A stretch of DNA of 55,885 bases from an uncultured Faecalibacterium sp. (GTDB lineage: Bacteria > Bacillota > Clostridia > Oscillospirales > Ruminococcaceae), in the NCBI GenBank assembly GCA_934524985.1, contig CAKSYT010000013.1:1-55885 (forward strand), given 5' to 3'. The position numbers and the translations under genes are program-made. Position 1 is the stretch's first letter. Each line of letters begins with the position of its first letter. The notes under the pieces were generated by a model. The model did not search any database, was not told the DNA's origin, and was given only the letters and a program-made list of their open reading frames with translations. This document shows, one piece after another, positions 7,602 to 16,408 of this stretch.

Positions 7602-8609
7602 ATGTCCAAACAACGTCTGCTTTTTATCACCACCGGCGGCACCATTGCCAGCGTGCGCACCCAGCAGGGGCTGAAACCCGTGCTTACCAGCGAGGAGCTG
7701 CTTGCCCATCTGCCGGAACTGAAGGAACTGTGCTGCCCGGAAACGCTGGCGCTGTGCAGCATCGACAGTACCGACCTCGGGCAGGAGCACTGGCTCATGA
7801 TGGCACGCGCCATTCAGGAAAACTACGCCTTGTACGACGGCTTTATCATCTGCCACGGCACGGATACGCTGGCCTACTCTGCGGCGGCACTCTCTTATTT
7901 GATCCAGAACGCGGATAAGCCCATCATCCTTACCGGCGCACAGCAGCCCATCTCCAACGAGATCACGGATGCCAAGAAAAACCTGCGGGACAGCGTGATC
8001 TGCGCCATCGACCCGGGCAGCCGGGGCGTGATGGTGGTGTTCGGCGGACATGTCATCGCGGGCACCCGCGCCAAGAAGAACAAGACCATCAGCTACGACG
8101 CCTTTGCCTCGGTCAACTTCCCGGAGCTGGCGCTGGTGCAGGGCGACCGGCTGGTGCGGTACATCCCCTCACCGTGGCCCACCGGCCCGGTGGAGTTCAG
8201 CCGCACGCTGGACAGCCGGGTGTTCCTGCTCAAGCTGACCCCGGGCATGTCCCCGGCGCTCATCCCGGAGATCTTCCGCCTGTACGACTGCGTCATCGTG
8301 GAAAGCTTCGGCGTGGGCGGCATCCCGCAGCAGCTGATGGATGCCTTTGCCGCCGGGCTGGGCGACTACGAAACCACCCACAAGGTGCTTATTATGACCA
8401 CGCAGGTCACCTACGAGGGCAGCGATGTGGGCGTGTACGAGGTGGGCAAGCGGGTGCGCAACCGCTTCCGCTTTTTGGAAGCCCACGATATGACCATCGA
8501 GGCCGTGGTGACCAAAAGTATGTGGCTGCTGGCGCAGAACTGCGAAAGCTTTGACCAGCTGCAGCAGCGGTTCTACCGTCAGGTGAACTTTGACACCTTC
8601 TACCATTGA
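7602..8609 (+). CDS. L-asparaginase (type I, cytoplasmic-like)
   Basis: 335 residues. Hydrolyses L-asparagine to aspartate and ammonia. First catalytic motif TTGGTIAS at 10-17; second motif HGTDTLAYSA near 86-95; Lys in the following TGAQQP...DAKKNL segment. No signal peptide, which together with length about 335 fits the cytoplasmic AnsA type rather than exported type II. Start at ATG 7602, with CAGGGGG about 11 bases before. Monocistronic; the AzlD gene follows on the other strand 9 bases after its stop, so the two ends converge. Confidence 0.93.
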   Translation: MSKQRLLFITTGGTIASVRTQQGLKPVLTSEELLAHLPELKELCCPETLALCSIDSTDLGQEHWLMMARAIQENYALYDGFIICHGTDTLAYSAAALSYLIQNADKPIILTGAQQPISNEITDAKKNLRDSVICAIDPGSRGVMVVFGGHVIAGTRAKKNKTISYDAFASVNFPELALVQGDRLVRYIPSPWPTGPVEFSRTLDSRVFLLKLTPGMSPALIPEIFRLYDCVIVESFGVGGIPQQLMDAFAAGLGDYETTHKVLIMTTQVTYEGSDVGVYEVGKRVRNRFRFLEAHDMTIEAVVTKSMWLLAQNCESFDQLQQRFYRQVNFDTFYH

Positions 8610-8618
8610 GCCGCTTTT

Positions 8619-8948
8619 TCAGAACACCAGCTGCACCAGCAGTACATAGCAAAAAGTGCCCCCGGCTACGCTGAGCAGGGTCTGGTGCTTCCACTTGTGC
8701 AGCGCAATGGTAACCAGCAGCGCGATTGCTTCCGGGATGCCGTGACTGCCGGAGAAGGGGGTGACCCCCTTCAGGCAATAGACGATGAGCATCCCGAAGA
8801 TGGCGGCGGGCAGCACCCGCCCCAGATACCGCACCACCTCCGGCGGCTGCTGCTCCTTGCTGGAAAAGATCAGAAACGGCAAAAACCGGGTAAGCATGGT
8901 AGCGGCGGTGCACACCGCAATGGTAAGCCCCATCTGAACTGCTGTCAT
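8619..8948 (-). CDS. azlD: AzlD-family small subunit of branched-chain amino acid exporter
   Basis: 109 residues with four predicted membrane segments (about 4-24, 38-58, 66-82, 88-108). AzlD works with AzlC to export branched-chain amino acids. The conserved N-terminal pattern TRFLPFLIF is present. The ATG at 8948 overlaps the azlC stop by 4 bases (ATGA), typical of translational coupling. Confidence 0.92.
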   Translation of the reverse strand: MTAVQMGLTIAVCTAATMLTRFLPFLIFSSKEQQPPEVVRYLGRVLPAAIFGMLIVYCLKGVTPFSGSHGIPEAIALLVTIALHKWKHQTLLSVAGGTFCYVLLVQLVF

Positions 8949-9688
8949 TCCTCTACCTCCCCGGCTGCTTTTTCCATCGGACGGCGCAAAGCCAGCAGCA
9001 GCACCAGAATACCACCCATGGACGGCAGCAGAAAGCTGCCGGAACCGAATACCATCAGACACACCAGCGGCACGGCAAGGCCAATGAGGGCACTGCCGTG
9101 CTGCTTATCTTTTTCCCACTGGTTCAGGAAGATGACCGTGAACATTGCGGTCATGACAAAATCCACGCCCTCGGTGCTGAAGGGCAGCACCGTGCCCAGC
9201 GCAGCCCCAAGCCCGGCGCTGCCCACCCAGTAGATCTGATCCAGCAGGGTGATGAAGAACATGAACCAGCCCTTATCCACCCCTTCCGGCGGCGCTGCCG
9301 AGCAGGTGATGGAAAAGGTCTCGTCGCTCATGGCAAAGATCATGTAAAAGCTGCGCCAGCCGTAGCCCTTATAGCGCTCCAGCATGGCAAGGCCGTAGAA
9401 AAGATGCCGCGCCTGGATCATCAGCGCCATCAAAAAGGCCGACAGCGGGGAGAACGCGCCCAGCAGCAGGCTTGCCAGCACGAACTCCAGCGAGCCGCCG
9501 TACACGACAGTGCCCATGAGCATGGGCATCCACACCGGCAGCCCCAAGGACTGCACATAGATGCCGTAGCCCAGCCCCAGCACAAAATAGCCCGCCAGCA
9601 CCGGGATGGTCTGCGGAAAAGCCGCCCGCAGCGCCCGCAGGCAGGGGTGCGGCAGAGCGGGGGAAACGGTTCGGGACAGATGCTGCAT
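8945..9688 (-). CDS. azlC: AzlC-family large subunit of branched-chain amino acid exporter
   Basis: 247 residues, 5-7 membrane segments. The AzlC family motif region RHLFYGLAMLERYK and the DETFS segment (AMSDETFSI) are visible. First gene of the azlCD pair. AAGGAG lies before the start. Upstream is a 500-base gap largely filled by module D repeat. Substrate assigned by family only. Confidence 0.93.
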   Translation of the reverse strand: MQHLSRTVSPALPHPCLRALRAAFPQTIPVLAGYFVLGLGYGIYVQSLGLPVWMPMLMGTVVYGGSLEFVLASLLLGAFSPLSAFLMALMIQARHLFYGLAMLERYKGYGWRSFYMIFAMSDETFSITCSAAPPEGVDKGWFMFFITLLDQIYWVGSAGLGAALGTVLPFSTEGVDFVMTAMFTVIFLNQWEKDKQHGSALIGLAVPLVCLMVFGSGSFLLPSMGGILVLLLALRRPMEKAAGEVEE

Positions 9689-9809
9689 AGAAAAGCTCCT
9701 TGCTTTGCGGGCTCAGCGGGCGGCGCGCCCATTTACCCACATAGATTGTATGAAATACGCAATTGTTATTATAGCACATCCCGACGCTTTTGCAAGACGG
9801 CGGGCCGCG

Positions 9810-10126
9810 CCCTCTCAGGCGCTCCCGCGCCAGCTCCCCCAAAGGGGGAGCCAAGGTCTAAGGCTCGTTGCTAAAGTGTTAGGAGTAATGAGAAAGTTTC
9901 CGGCAGTGCTCTTGCCTCTCCCTTTGGGAGAGGTGGCATCGCGCAGCGATGACGGAGAGGGCGCACGCCGTTGCCCTTAGCGCTAAAGTATTAGGTGCAA
10001 TGAGAAACTCTCCCACCACCGCCAAAAGCTCCCCCTGAGAGGACAGATTTCCCCCGGCCGGGGGAAAATGTCACCGCAGGTGACAAAAGGGGGAATCTGG
10101 CACGCCGTCAGGCGTGACTGAGAGGG
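9810..10126. repeat. Repeat R2: tandem module D hairpins
   Basis: Starts CCCTCTCAG and ends CTGAGAGGG. Contains GCTCCCCC/GGGGGAGC arms, small variable stems GGCGC/GCGCC (inverted), ATCGC/GCGAT and ACGCC/GGCGT, and nested arms TTTCCCCC/GGGGGAAA and TGTCACC/GGTGACA. It fills most of the gap between azlC and the GGDEF/EAL gene; no ORF here is credible. Confidence 0.85.
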
Positions 10127-10139
10127 TCGCGTCAAATAC

Positions 10140-10173
10140 AAAAGCAGCCAAACCGGTCGGTCTGGCTGCTTTT
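10140..10173 (-). terminator. Terminator of the GGDEF/EAL gene
   Basis: Arms AAAGCAGCCA/TGGCTGCTTTT with a short GC-rich loop; the U-run is on the minus-strand transcript, 19 bases after the stop. Confidence 0.8.
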
Positions 10174-10191
10174 ATAGTTTATTAAAAAGTT

Positions 10192-12858
10192 TTACTCTAC
10201 ATCTTCATCGGCGAAGATCCACAGCACCTCGTTGATGTGGGAGCCGCTGCGGGAGTAGGGGGTCACACGGATGCAGAAGCTGCGGCCGTCCGTCTTGCGG
10301 TAGCGGTGCTCCAGCAGGTTGCTGCTGAACACGGTGCTGCGCACAAGGCCGAAATCCAGCAGCTTTGCAAAGCCGTCCCTGTCCTCCGGCACTACCAGCG
10401 TATCGCGGTAGTTGGTCAGCGCAGCCCGGAAGGAGCCGCCGCAGGTGTCCAGAACGGACTGGAAGTAGTCCGGCACAATAACGGGGCGCACGGTGTCCTC
10501 CTGCAAGTCCACCACGATCACTGTCTTGTACTTGGGGGCAAGCACCTTCAAAAAGTGCTCCGCGTCCCGCTTTTCCTGCAGGGTGCGCTCCATCTTTTCG
10601 TTCAGGCCTTCCAGCTGGCGGGCGCGGCCGTTGTGGTCGTAGTAGGCCTGCCGGTCCTGCCGCATGGCAGCCTCGGCCTTGGCCACAGCCTCGTCCACAC
10701 GGCGCAGGTCGGTGGTCTGCTGGATGCCTACCGAGATGGCGTAGTCCTTTTCCTTCAGGAAGGCGCGCATCCGGTCCACGGTGCTCCACACGCTGTAAGG
10801 CGGCTCGTTGGGGGTAAGGATGATAAATTCATCGCTGCCGATGCGGTATACCCGGCTGGTGGCAAAGAACTTGCGGGCGGCATTTGCCAAGCAGCACAGC
10901 AGGGTGTCGCCGCTGCGGTGACCCAGATGCTCGTTTACCTCGTGCATCCCCACCACATCAATGTAGGTGCACACCACGGATTCGTATCCGCTGTGGGGCA
11001 GCTCCCGCAGGTCGGCCTCGTACCGGCTGCGGTTGGCAAGGCCGGTCAGGGTGTCGTGGCTGTAAGAGAAGTCCAGCTCCTCGCTGAGCTGGTCGGCCTG
11101 TGCGTCATTGCGCACCAGCACGGTCGCCCACGGGTTCTGGGCGCAGCAGCCCCGGCAGGGCAGCACCTCTGTGGTGACCCAGACGTACTGGCCGGACACG
11201 TTCTCACGGTAGCGGTAGAACTCCGGCGCGGTGGCGTGGTACAGCACAGCGCGCAGGGCTTCCAGATCGGTCTGCTCCAAGAACAGGTCTGCGTCCTCTT
11301 CGTGCACGATCTTCTCGTTCACCAAGCGGTCGCAGTAATTGACAAAATCCTCTTCCTTTTCCAGATCTGCGCCCAGCAGGCGGGCGTCCCGCTTGATCAC
11401 CCGGTACGCACCGGTGGCAAGGTTCAGCAGCGAGATCTCCAGCACGTTGTCGGTAAAGATCTGGTAAGCCTGCAGCGCCAGCGCGGTCTTTTCGCCGCTC
11501 GGGTTCTCCACCCGGCGGTCACGACGCATCAGGTCGCGGCGCAGATCCCAGTAATCCTGATTGGTGGGATCTGCCAGCAGCTTTTCGGCATTTTCCACCG
11601 GCATGGGCTTGAAGAAGTAGTAGCCCTGCGAGTACAGGCAGTCCGCGGCTTGCAGCATGGACACCTGCTCCGGGGTCTCCACGCCCTCGGCAATGATGGG
11701 CAGGTTCAGCCGGTGCGCCATATCCACCACCGACTCCACGATCTGCACGCCCTTGCTGCGGTTCTCCTGATTCATGTCGATGAGCTTCATGTCCAGCTTG
11801 ATGGCATCGACATTGGTATCTTTGAGCATATTCAGCGAGGAATACCCGCTGCCGAAGTCGTCCATCATCACCGCAAAGCCCTTGCGGTGCAGCCCCTGAA
11901 TGGCGCTTTCCACCATCTGGGTATCCTCGGCCACCATGGTCTCGGTGATCTCGGCCAGCAAGAGCTTTGGCTCCAGCTTATATTTTTCCACCAGATCTGC
12001 AAAGATCTGCGGCACATCCAAGTTCAGGATATCCTGCACCGAAACGTTCACCGATACCGGCACAAGGTTGCTGCCGCTCTCCTGCCACTTCTGCAAGGTC
12101 TGGCAGACGGATTCCCAGATGTACTGATCCAGCCTTGTCACAAGGCCGGTGCGCTCCAGCAGCGGCATGAACTCGGCGGGGGGAACACAGCCCCGGGTGG
12201 GATGGTTCCAGCGCACCAGTGCTTCCATGCCCACGATGGCGCGGGTGATGCTGTTGCACTTGGGCTGCAGAAAGAAGCAGAATTCGTGGTGATCCAGTGC
12301 GTGCTCCAACTCGCCCAGCAGCTGCTGCTGTTCTTTCAGTTCGTTGAGCATGGTGGGCTCAAAGCGGTGCAGATAGCCGCTGTCGTTCGTTACACCGGCG
12401 ATCTGCGCATAGTTGCACAGGGTGGCGGCGTCTGCGCCGGGGTTTGCCTGCACGGGGCACACACCCATTACCACAAAAAAGGTGACATCCTGTCTGCCGG
12501 CAGCCATGCAGGCTTGCAGCGTGGCAAGCACGGCGGTCTGCTCGGCTTTTTCGTCCGGCAGGCACAGGAAAAAGTCATCGTTTCCAAAATAGCCCACAGG
12601 ATAGCCGGTCTGCTTGCTGTAACCCAGCAGACAGTTTGCCACTGTTTCCAGCAGAGCATCGCCCTTTTCGGTGCCGTAAAGCTCGTTATAAAGCTTGAAG
12701 TGCTGGATATCCACAGCGGCAACAGCCCATTCCGTTCCCTGATGCGCGGTCAGGAATGTATGCAGGGCCTGTAAAAATGCGTCTTTGCGGTCGATCCGCT
12801 CCAACGCAGCAGGTGCCGGTGCGGCGGCATCTGTTTTGATCTTTCGTTCCTCTGACAT
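10192..12858 (-). CDS. Cyclic-di-GMP protein: degenerate GGDEF - EAL - PAS-like - GGDEF - PAS-like
   Basis: 888 residues, no membrane segments. The N-terminal GGDEF-like domain (about 20-150) has GNDDF instead of GGDEF, so it is probably not a cyclase. The EAL domain (about 165-420) looks active: MEALVRW, AEITETM, DDFGSGYSSL and the EGVET motif. After a linker with a PAS-like region, a second GGDEF domain (about 605-760) carries GSDEF with DTLTGLANR at its start, an acceptable active-site variant. A last PAS-like segment ends the protein. It could both make and degrade c-di-GMP, the balance being set by the PAS regions; no ligand is evident. GAGGA precedes the ATG. Monocistronic with its own promoter and terminator. 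Confidence 0.92.
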   Translation of the reverse strand: MSEERKIKTDAAAPAPAALERIDRKDAFLQALHTFLTAHQGTEWAVAAVDIQHFKLYNELYGTEKGDALLETVANCLLGYSKQTGYPVGYFGNDDFFLCLPDEKAEQTAVLATLQACMAAGRQDVTFFVVMGVCPVQANPGADAATLCNYAQIAGVTNDSGYLHRFEPTMLNELKEQQQLLGELEHALDHHEFCFFLQPKCNSITRAIVGMEALVRWNHPTRGCVPPAEFMPLLERTGLVTRLDQYIWESVCQTLQKWQESGSNLVPVSVNVSVQDILNLDVPQIFADLVEKYKLEPKLLLAEITETMVAEDTQMVESAIQGLHRKGFAVMMDDFGSGYSSLNMLKDTNVDAIKLDMKLIDMNQENRSKGVQIVESVVDMAHRLNLPIIAEGVETPEQVSMLQAADCLYSQGYYFFKPMPVENAEKLLADPTNQDYWDLRRDLMRRDRRVENPSGEKTALALQAYQIFTDNVLEISLLNLATGAYRVIKRDARLLGADLEKEEDFVNYCDRLVNEKIVHEEDADLFLEQTDLEALRAVLYHATAPEFYRYRENVSGQYVWVTTEVLPCRGCCAQNPWATVLVRNDAQADQLSEELDFSYSHDTLTGLANRSRYEADLRELPHSGYESVVCTYIDVVGMHEVNEHLGHRSGDTLLCCLANAARKFFATSRVYRIGSDEFIILTPNEPPYSVWSTVDRMRAFLKEKDYAISVGIQQTTDLRRVDEAVAKAEAAMRQDRQAYYDHNGRARQLEGLNEKMERTLQEKRDAEHFLKVLAPKYKTVIVVDLQEDTVRPVIVPDYFQSVLDTCGGSFRAALTNYRDTLVVPEDRDGFAKLLDFGLVRSTVFSSNLLEHRYRKTDGRSFCIRVTPYSRSGSHINEVLWIFADEDVE

Positions 12859-12932
12859 GACGATTCCTCACAATTTGGATGAATTTGAATGCGGACAAAG
12901 TCGATTGCGGTCAGCTTGTGTACTTTATAATC

Positions 12933-12960
12933 AGTATAACACGGTTTAAGCCGTTTTGAA
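12933..12960 (-). promoter_or_regulatory. Promoter of the GGDEF/EAL gene
   Basis: On the minus strand TTCAAA, 16 bases, TATACT, about 75 bases before the start codon. A second TATAAA lies a few bases downstream. Confidence 0.55.
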
Positions 12961-13004
12961 ATAGGTTTTTCACACTTTCTAACAACATTATTCGAGCAAA
13001 GCGC

Positions 13005-13042
13005 AACAAAAATGCCACACGCGGCAGCGCCGGTGCGGCATT
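13005..13042 (-). terminator. Terminator of the CmpB-like membrane protein gene
   Basis: Arms AATGCC.CAC and GTG.GGCATT with an inner GC-rich hairpin, followed on the minus strand by TTTTTG. Confidence 0.7.
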
Positions 13043-13047
13043 CAGGG

Positions 13048-14124
13048 TCATTTGGTATTCTTGTTGTCGTTCTGCTCGGCGCGGTGCAGCATCTCCCGCA
13101 ATGTGGGCAGGCTGCGCAGCTTTTTGCCGTGCTTCAGTTTGGGGTAGGCGCGCAGCATACGGCGCGGGCCCACGATGCGGGGGGTGCGCAGCAGCTGTGC
13201 CTGCATCTCCTCGCTGCGCTGCTGCAGCTCTGCGGCCAGCTGCTCCAATTGCAACAGCTCGGCGGCGCGCTCGGCAGTGCCCTTGGCGGCAAGCCGGGCG
13301 GCGTTGGCGGCTTCGGCAGCGTTCAGGCGGGCGTCCTCGCTGGCGCGGCGGGCGGCTTCGCTGGCTTCGGCGGCCTTGGCGCGGACGGCGGCCATGGTCT
13401 CATGGATAGAGGGGCGCTTTTCAGCGGCATCCCGCGCCTCGGCGGCGGCAAGCTTGAATTGCAGCCGTCCCTCGTCCAGCTTCTGGTCGGCGGTCAGGGT
13501 GGTGGTGCCCAGCAGCTGGGTCATGGCGTCGCTGACGGCGTGGATGCTGTCGCCCAGCTGCTCCATGGTGTCCAGCGTATCGGCCAGCGCAGAGGCGGCA
13601 ATGGCGGTAGCCACCACGTCCACCGCGTACACGGCGTACAAAAAGCACATGAGGATGACCCCCACGAAGGGCGGGATGAGCTTTACAAGGTCTGCCACCA
13701 CCGGGTGCACGATGCGCATGACCACCAGCGTGCCCACGCCCCACAGCAAGCAGAATTCCAGACAGATATAGCCCCCGATGTTAAAGGGCAGGTCGCTGTA
13801 ATCCCACCAGCGGGTGTGATAGAGCTTATACAGCGCCCAGCCGCCCACCAGCTCCAGCGCACTGGGCAGGATGACGCCGCCTATATACAGCAGCAGGATG
13901 CTGTGCTGCAAGGGCGTAAGGGCAAACAGCACGATGATCATGCCAAAGCCGTAGATGGGGCAGACCGGGCCGTTCAAAAAGCCCCGGTTCACCAGCTGAC
14001 CGGTGGTGGCGGCGGCATAGATGACCTCCAGACACCAGCCCATGCAGGAATAGATCAGGAAATAGGCCAGAATGTGGTACAGAGAAAACCCGCACACCAT
14101 GGTCTCGGTGAGAAAACTAACCAT
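13048..14124 (-). CDS. Putative ABC-transporter type IV (CmpB-like) membrane protein with long helical C-terminal tail
   Basis: 358 residues. Residues 1-180 hold about five membrane segments and the family pattern FLIYSCMGWCLEVIYAA near the start and NRGFLNGPVCPIYGFG, as in Pfam ABC_trans_CmpB. Despite the name, transport has not been shown for this family. Residues about 225-320 are a long Ala/Glu/Arg-rich helix likely to be a coiled coil; the tail 325-358 is basic. Start at ATG 14124 with GGAGG five bases upstream; a GTG two codons earlier overlaps that site and was rejected. Likely transcribed after trmB and the small protein gene (16-base gap). Function unknown. Confidence 0.85.
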   Translation of the reverse strand: MVSFLTETMVCGFSLYHILAYFLIYSCMGWCLEVIYAAATTGQLVNRGFLNGPVCPIYGFGMIIVLFALTPLQHSILLLYIGGVILPSALELVGGWALYKLYHTRWWDYSDLPFNIGGYICLEFCLLWGVGTLVVMRIVHPVVADLVKLIPPFVGVILMCFLYAVYAVDVVATAIAASALADTLDTMEQLGDSIHAVSDAMTQLLGTTTLTADQKLDEGRLQFKLAAAEARDAAEKRPSIHETMAAVRAKAAEASEAARRASEDARLNAAEAANAARLAAKGTAERAAELLQLEQLAAELQQRSEEMQAQLLRTPRIVGPRRMLRAYPKLKHGKKLRSLPTLREMLHRAEQNDNKNTK

Positions 14125-14139
14125 GAGCACCTCCGTTCT

Positions 14140-14319
14140 TCAGTTCTGTTTGGATACGATCTTATATTCGTCCCCCGGCTCAAAAAAGGGACAGGCAGCA
14201 GTATTGCGGGCAAGATAGCGTGCCATCTCGTCCTCGTCCAGCGCAGCGCCCTGCGCGCAGTAATAGCTGCCGTATTCGTCCTGAACATTATTCAGGCACA
14301 GCTCACAGGGGTCAGACAT
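14140..14319 (-). CDS. Small cysteine-rich protein resembling DUF6472
   Basis: 59 residues. Four to five cysteines: CELC at 5-8, Cys21 in YYCAQ and Cys43 in ACPFF, then the acidic and aromatic tail GDEYKIVSKQN. The pattern CELC...DEDEM...CPFF..GDEYKIV is the one I associate with DUF6472 clostridial proteins, which probably bind a metal; the family name is from memory. The ATG overlaps the 3' end of trmB by 8 bases, and the gene ends 16 bases before the CmpB-like gene, so the three form an operon. Reading frame, overlap and cysteine pattern support a real gene. Confidence 0.8.
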   Translation of the reverse strand: MSDPCELCLNNVQDEYGSYYCAQGAALDEDEMARYLARNTAACPFFEPGDEYKIVSKQN

Positions 14320-15079
14320 TGGCTTCGCCTTCCTGTGCGGCGGCTTCGGCGGCGGCAGCTTCCCGCGCCATCCGCTTGAGCACCTTGGGGTCTACCCAAG
14401 TCACGCTGTCGGCACCGGGCTTTTTGCGGGCAATGAGCGCCTTGATCTTAATACCCATCTCGGTGAACATGCCCTCGTGCTCGGTGCGGATGTTCCACTC
14501 CGGCTCGTTCTCGTGCAGGTCGTAGGTGATCCACTCGATGTCGTAGCCGGAAGCGGGGAAGTACTCCACGCTGTCCCGGAACAGATCATCGTCGTCGGTC
14601 TTGAAGTAGATCTCGCCGCCGTCTTTCAAAAACTCGCGGTAGGCGATGAGCTGGCGCGGGTAGGTAAGGCGGTGCTTGTGGGAGGAGTCGTTCTTGCTCC
14701 ACGGATTGCAGAAGTTGATGTAGATGCGGCTGACCTCGTCCTCCGGGGTGATGACGCCCTTGATGCGCTCGATATCGGTGCTCATGATCTTCACGTTGTC
14801 GATGGGGCGTCCAGCAGCCTGATAGGCGGCTTCGATCTTGCGCTTGGCAAGGATGAGCACCTTGTCGGTGATGTCGATGCCCAGATAGTTGTTTTCCGGG
14901 TGGGCGCAGGCCAGCTGGGAGATGAAGCCGCCCTTGCCGCAGCCCAGCTCCAGAATAAAGGGCTGCTCCGGGCGGGCATACTGGCCGTGCCACTTGCCGC
15001 CCCAGATCAGGGGCTCGTGCACATGGAAATCCGCGGCCATCAGTTCATCGTGGGCATAGGGTTTGAAACGCATTCTCAT
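14312..15079 (-). CDS. trmB: tRNA (guanine-N7-)-methyltransferase
   Basis: 255 residues. Makes m7G46 in tRNA. SAM-binding motif ELGCGKGGFI near 44-53, IDITDK near 70, the TrmB signature INFCNPWSK(N) near 125 and the FKTDDDDLF segment. The N-terminal extension MRMRFKPYAHDEL is typical of clostridial TrmB. The C-terminal tail is Ala/Glu-rich. GGAG lies 11 bases before ATG 15079; a second in-frame ATG is two codons later. Upstream leader contains module D. Confidence 0.95.
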   Translation of the reverse strand: MRMRFKPYAHDELMAADFHVHEPLIWGGKWHGQYARPEQPFILELGCGKGGFISQLACAHPENNYLGIDITDKVLILAKRKIEAAYQAAGRPIDNVKIMSTDIERIKGVITPEDEVSRIYINFCNPWSKNDSSHKHRLTYPRQLIAYREFLKDGGEIYFKTDDDDLFRDSVEYFPASGYDIEWITYDLHENEPEWNIRTEHEGMFTEMGIKIKALIARKKPGADSVTWVDPKVLKRMAREAAAAEAAAQEGEANV

Positions 15080-15107
15080 AGTTTGTTGTTCTCCTTGATG
15101 TTGTGGA

Positions 15108-15199
15108 CCCTCTCAGCCTCGCATTCGCTCGGCAGCTCCCCCGAAAGGGGGAGCTTTTTGACCATAAGAGGGAAAGTTTATCTTTTTTGTCTGAGAGGG
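15108..15199. repeat. Repeat R3: single module D between alaX and trmB
   Basis: CCCTCTCAG ... CTGAGAGGG inverted ends, an inner GCTCCCCC/GGGGGAGC stem and a degenerate variable stem. The right end abuts the alaX stop codon directly. Confidence 0.8.
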
Positions 15200-16384
15200 T
15201 TATTTTTGCTCCCGCAAAAACGCTTCCACCTGCTCCGGGGTGGCGGCGCAGCTGCCCTGACAGATGCCGGGCTTGCCGCCGCCGCGTCCGTTCAGGGCGG
15301 CGTTCAGCGCCTTGGTCAGGACGCGCACATCGCCGTCCCGCCGGGCAAGGCAGTAGCCGGTGCCCTTTTCGGTGGGGGTCAGGGCTGCGCACAGGCCGGT
15401 GGTGGCTTCGGTCAGGCGCACAGCCAGCCGGTGCAGCCCGTCCGGGTCCAGCCCCGGCAGGGTGCGGATGGCGTCTGCATCGGGCGCGGTCAGCTGCGCA
15501 AGGGCGTCAAACAGCTGGCTGCACAGTCCGAAATGTGTAAATTTAAGTGTAGTATACTCATCGTAGACCCGATGCACCGCCACCGCGGTCTGGTCGGCCT
15601 TGGCAGAGAGCAGCGCACCGATATCCGCCTGCCGGGCGCGCATGGCCTGCGCCGCCGCCAGCGCACGGGCCCCGCACACCACGCTCAGCCGCACACCGCC
15701 CTTGTAGTTCTCGCTGGCAAGGATCTTGATCTGCCCCACCTGACCGGTGGTGCGGGTGTGGGTGCCGCAGCAGGCGCAGACGTCCGCGCCCGGGATGGTC
15801 ACGATGCGCACCTGTCCCTCGATCTCCTTTTTGGAGCGGTAGACAAGGGCGGCAAGCTCCTCCCGGGTGGGGTAGCTGATGAGCACCGGCACATCCTGCC
15901 ACACGATGCGGTTGGCGGCAAGCTCTGCCTGCCGCAGTCCCTCGGGGCTGATGGGCACACTGGTGTCCATGCGCACCGCCTCGGTGCCCACATGGAAGCC
16001 CACATTCTCCGCCCCGAACATCTGGTGCAAAATGCCGGAAAGGATATGCTCGCCGGTGTGCTGCTGCATCTTATCGAACCGCCAGTCCCAGTCGATGCAG
16101 CCGGTCACGGCTGCGCCGGGCGCTGCGGCAGCGGGCAGGGCATCCACCGTATGCCAGATGATGCCCGCCTGCTCGTGGACGTCCAGCACCCGCAGCACCG
16201 TGCCGTCCGGCAGGGTCAGCGTGCCCCGGTCGGCGGGCTGACCGCCGCCCTCCGGGTAGAACACCGTGCCGTCCAGCGCAATGCGCCCGCCGCCGGTCTT
16301 TTCGTCCGGCTCTGCGGCAAGGATGACGCTTTCGCACCCGGTGCGGAAAGCGTCCTGCTCAAAGTATTTTTCTGTGCGCTGCAT
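15200..16384 (-). CDS. Alanyl-tRNA editing protein, AlaX-L type
   Basis: 394 residues. Trans-editing hydrolase that clears Ser- or Gly-mischarged tRNA-Ala. N-terminal AlaRS-like barrel with the YPEGGGQPADRG signature near 43-54; zinc-binding editing site HTGEH near 113-117 and CGTHT near 208-212; C-terminal DHHA1-like region with the Gly-rich GRGGGKPGICQGS motif. Length and DHHA1 domain mark the long AlaX-L form. The ATG is at 16384, with AGGAGGT upstream. Transcribed toward trmB across repeat R3. Confidence 0.92.
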   Translation of the reverse strand: MQRTEKYFEQDAFRTGCESVILAAEPDEKTGGGRIALDGTVFYPEGGGQPADRGTLTLPDGTVLRVLDVHEQAGIIWHTVDALPAAAAPGAAVTGCIDWDWRFDKMQQHTGEHILSGILHQMFGAENVGFHVGTEAVRMDTSVPISPEGLRQAELAANRIVWQDVPVLISYPTREELAALVYRSKKEIEGQVRIVTIPGADVCACCGTHTRTTGQVGQIKILASENYKGGVRLSVVCGARALAAAQAMRARQADIGALLSAKADQTAVAVHRVYDEYTTLKFTHFGLCSQLFDALAQLTAPDADAIRTLPGLDPDGLHRLAVRLTEATTGLCAALTPTEKGTGYCLARRDGDVRVLTKALNAALNGRGGGKPGICQGSCAATPEQVEAFLREQK

Positions 16385-16408
16385 AGCGCGAGTACCTCCT
16401 GTATATAG

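Noticed and set aside
9810..10126. Module D tandem copies as a CRISPR array
   Set aside because: Units are not equal-length direct repeats with unique spacers, occur in both orientations, are scattered, and no cas gene is present.
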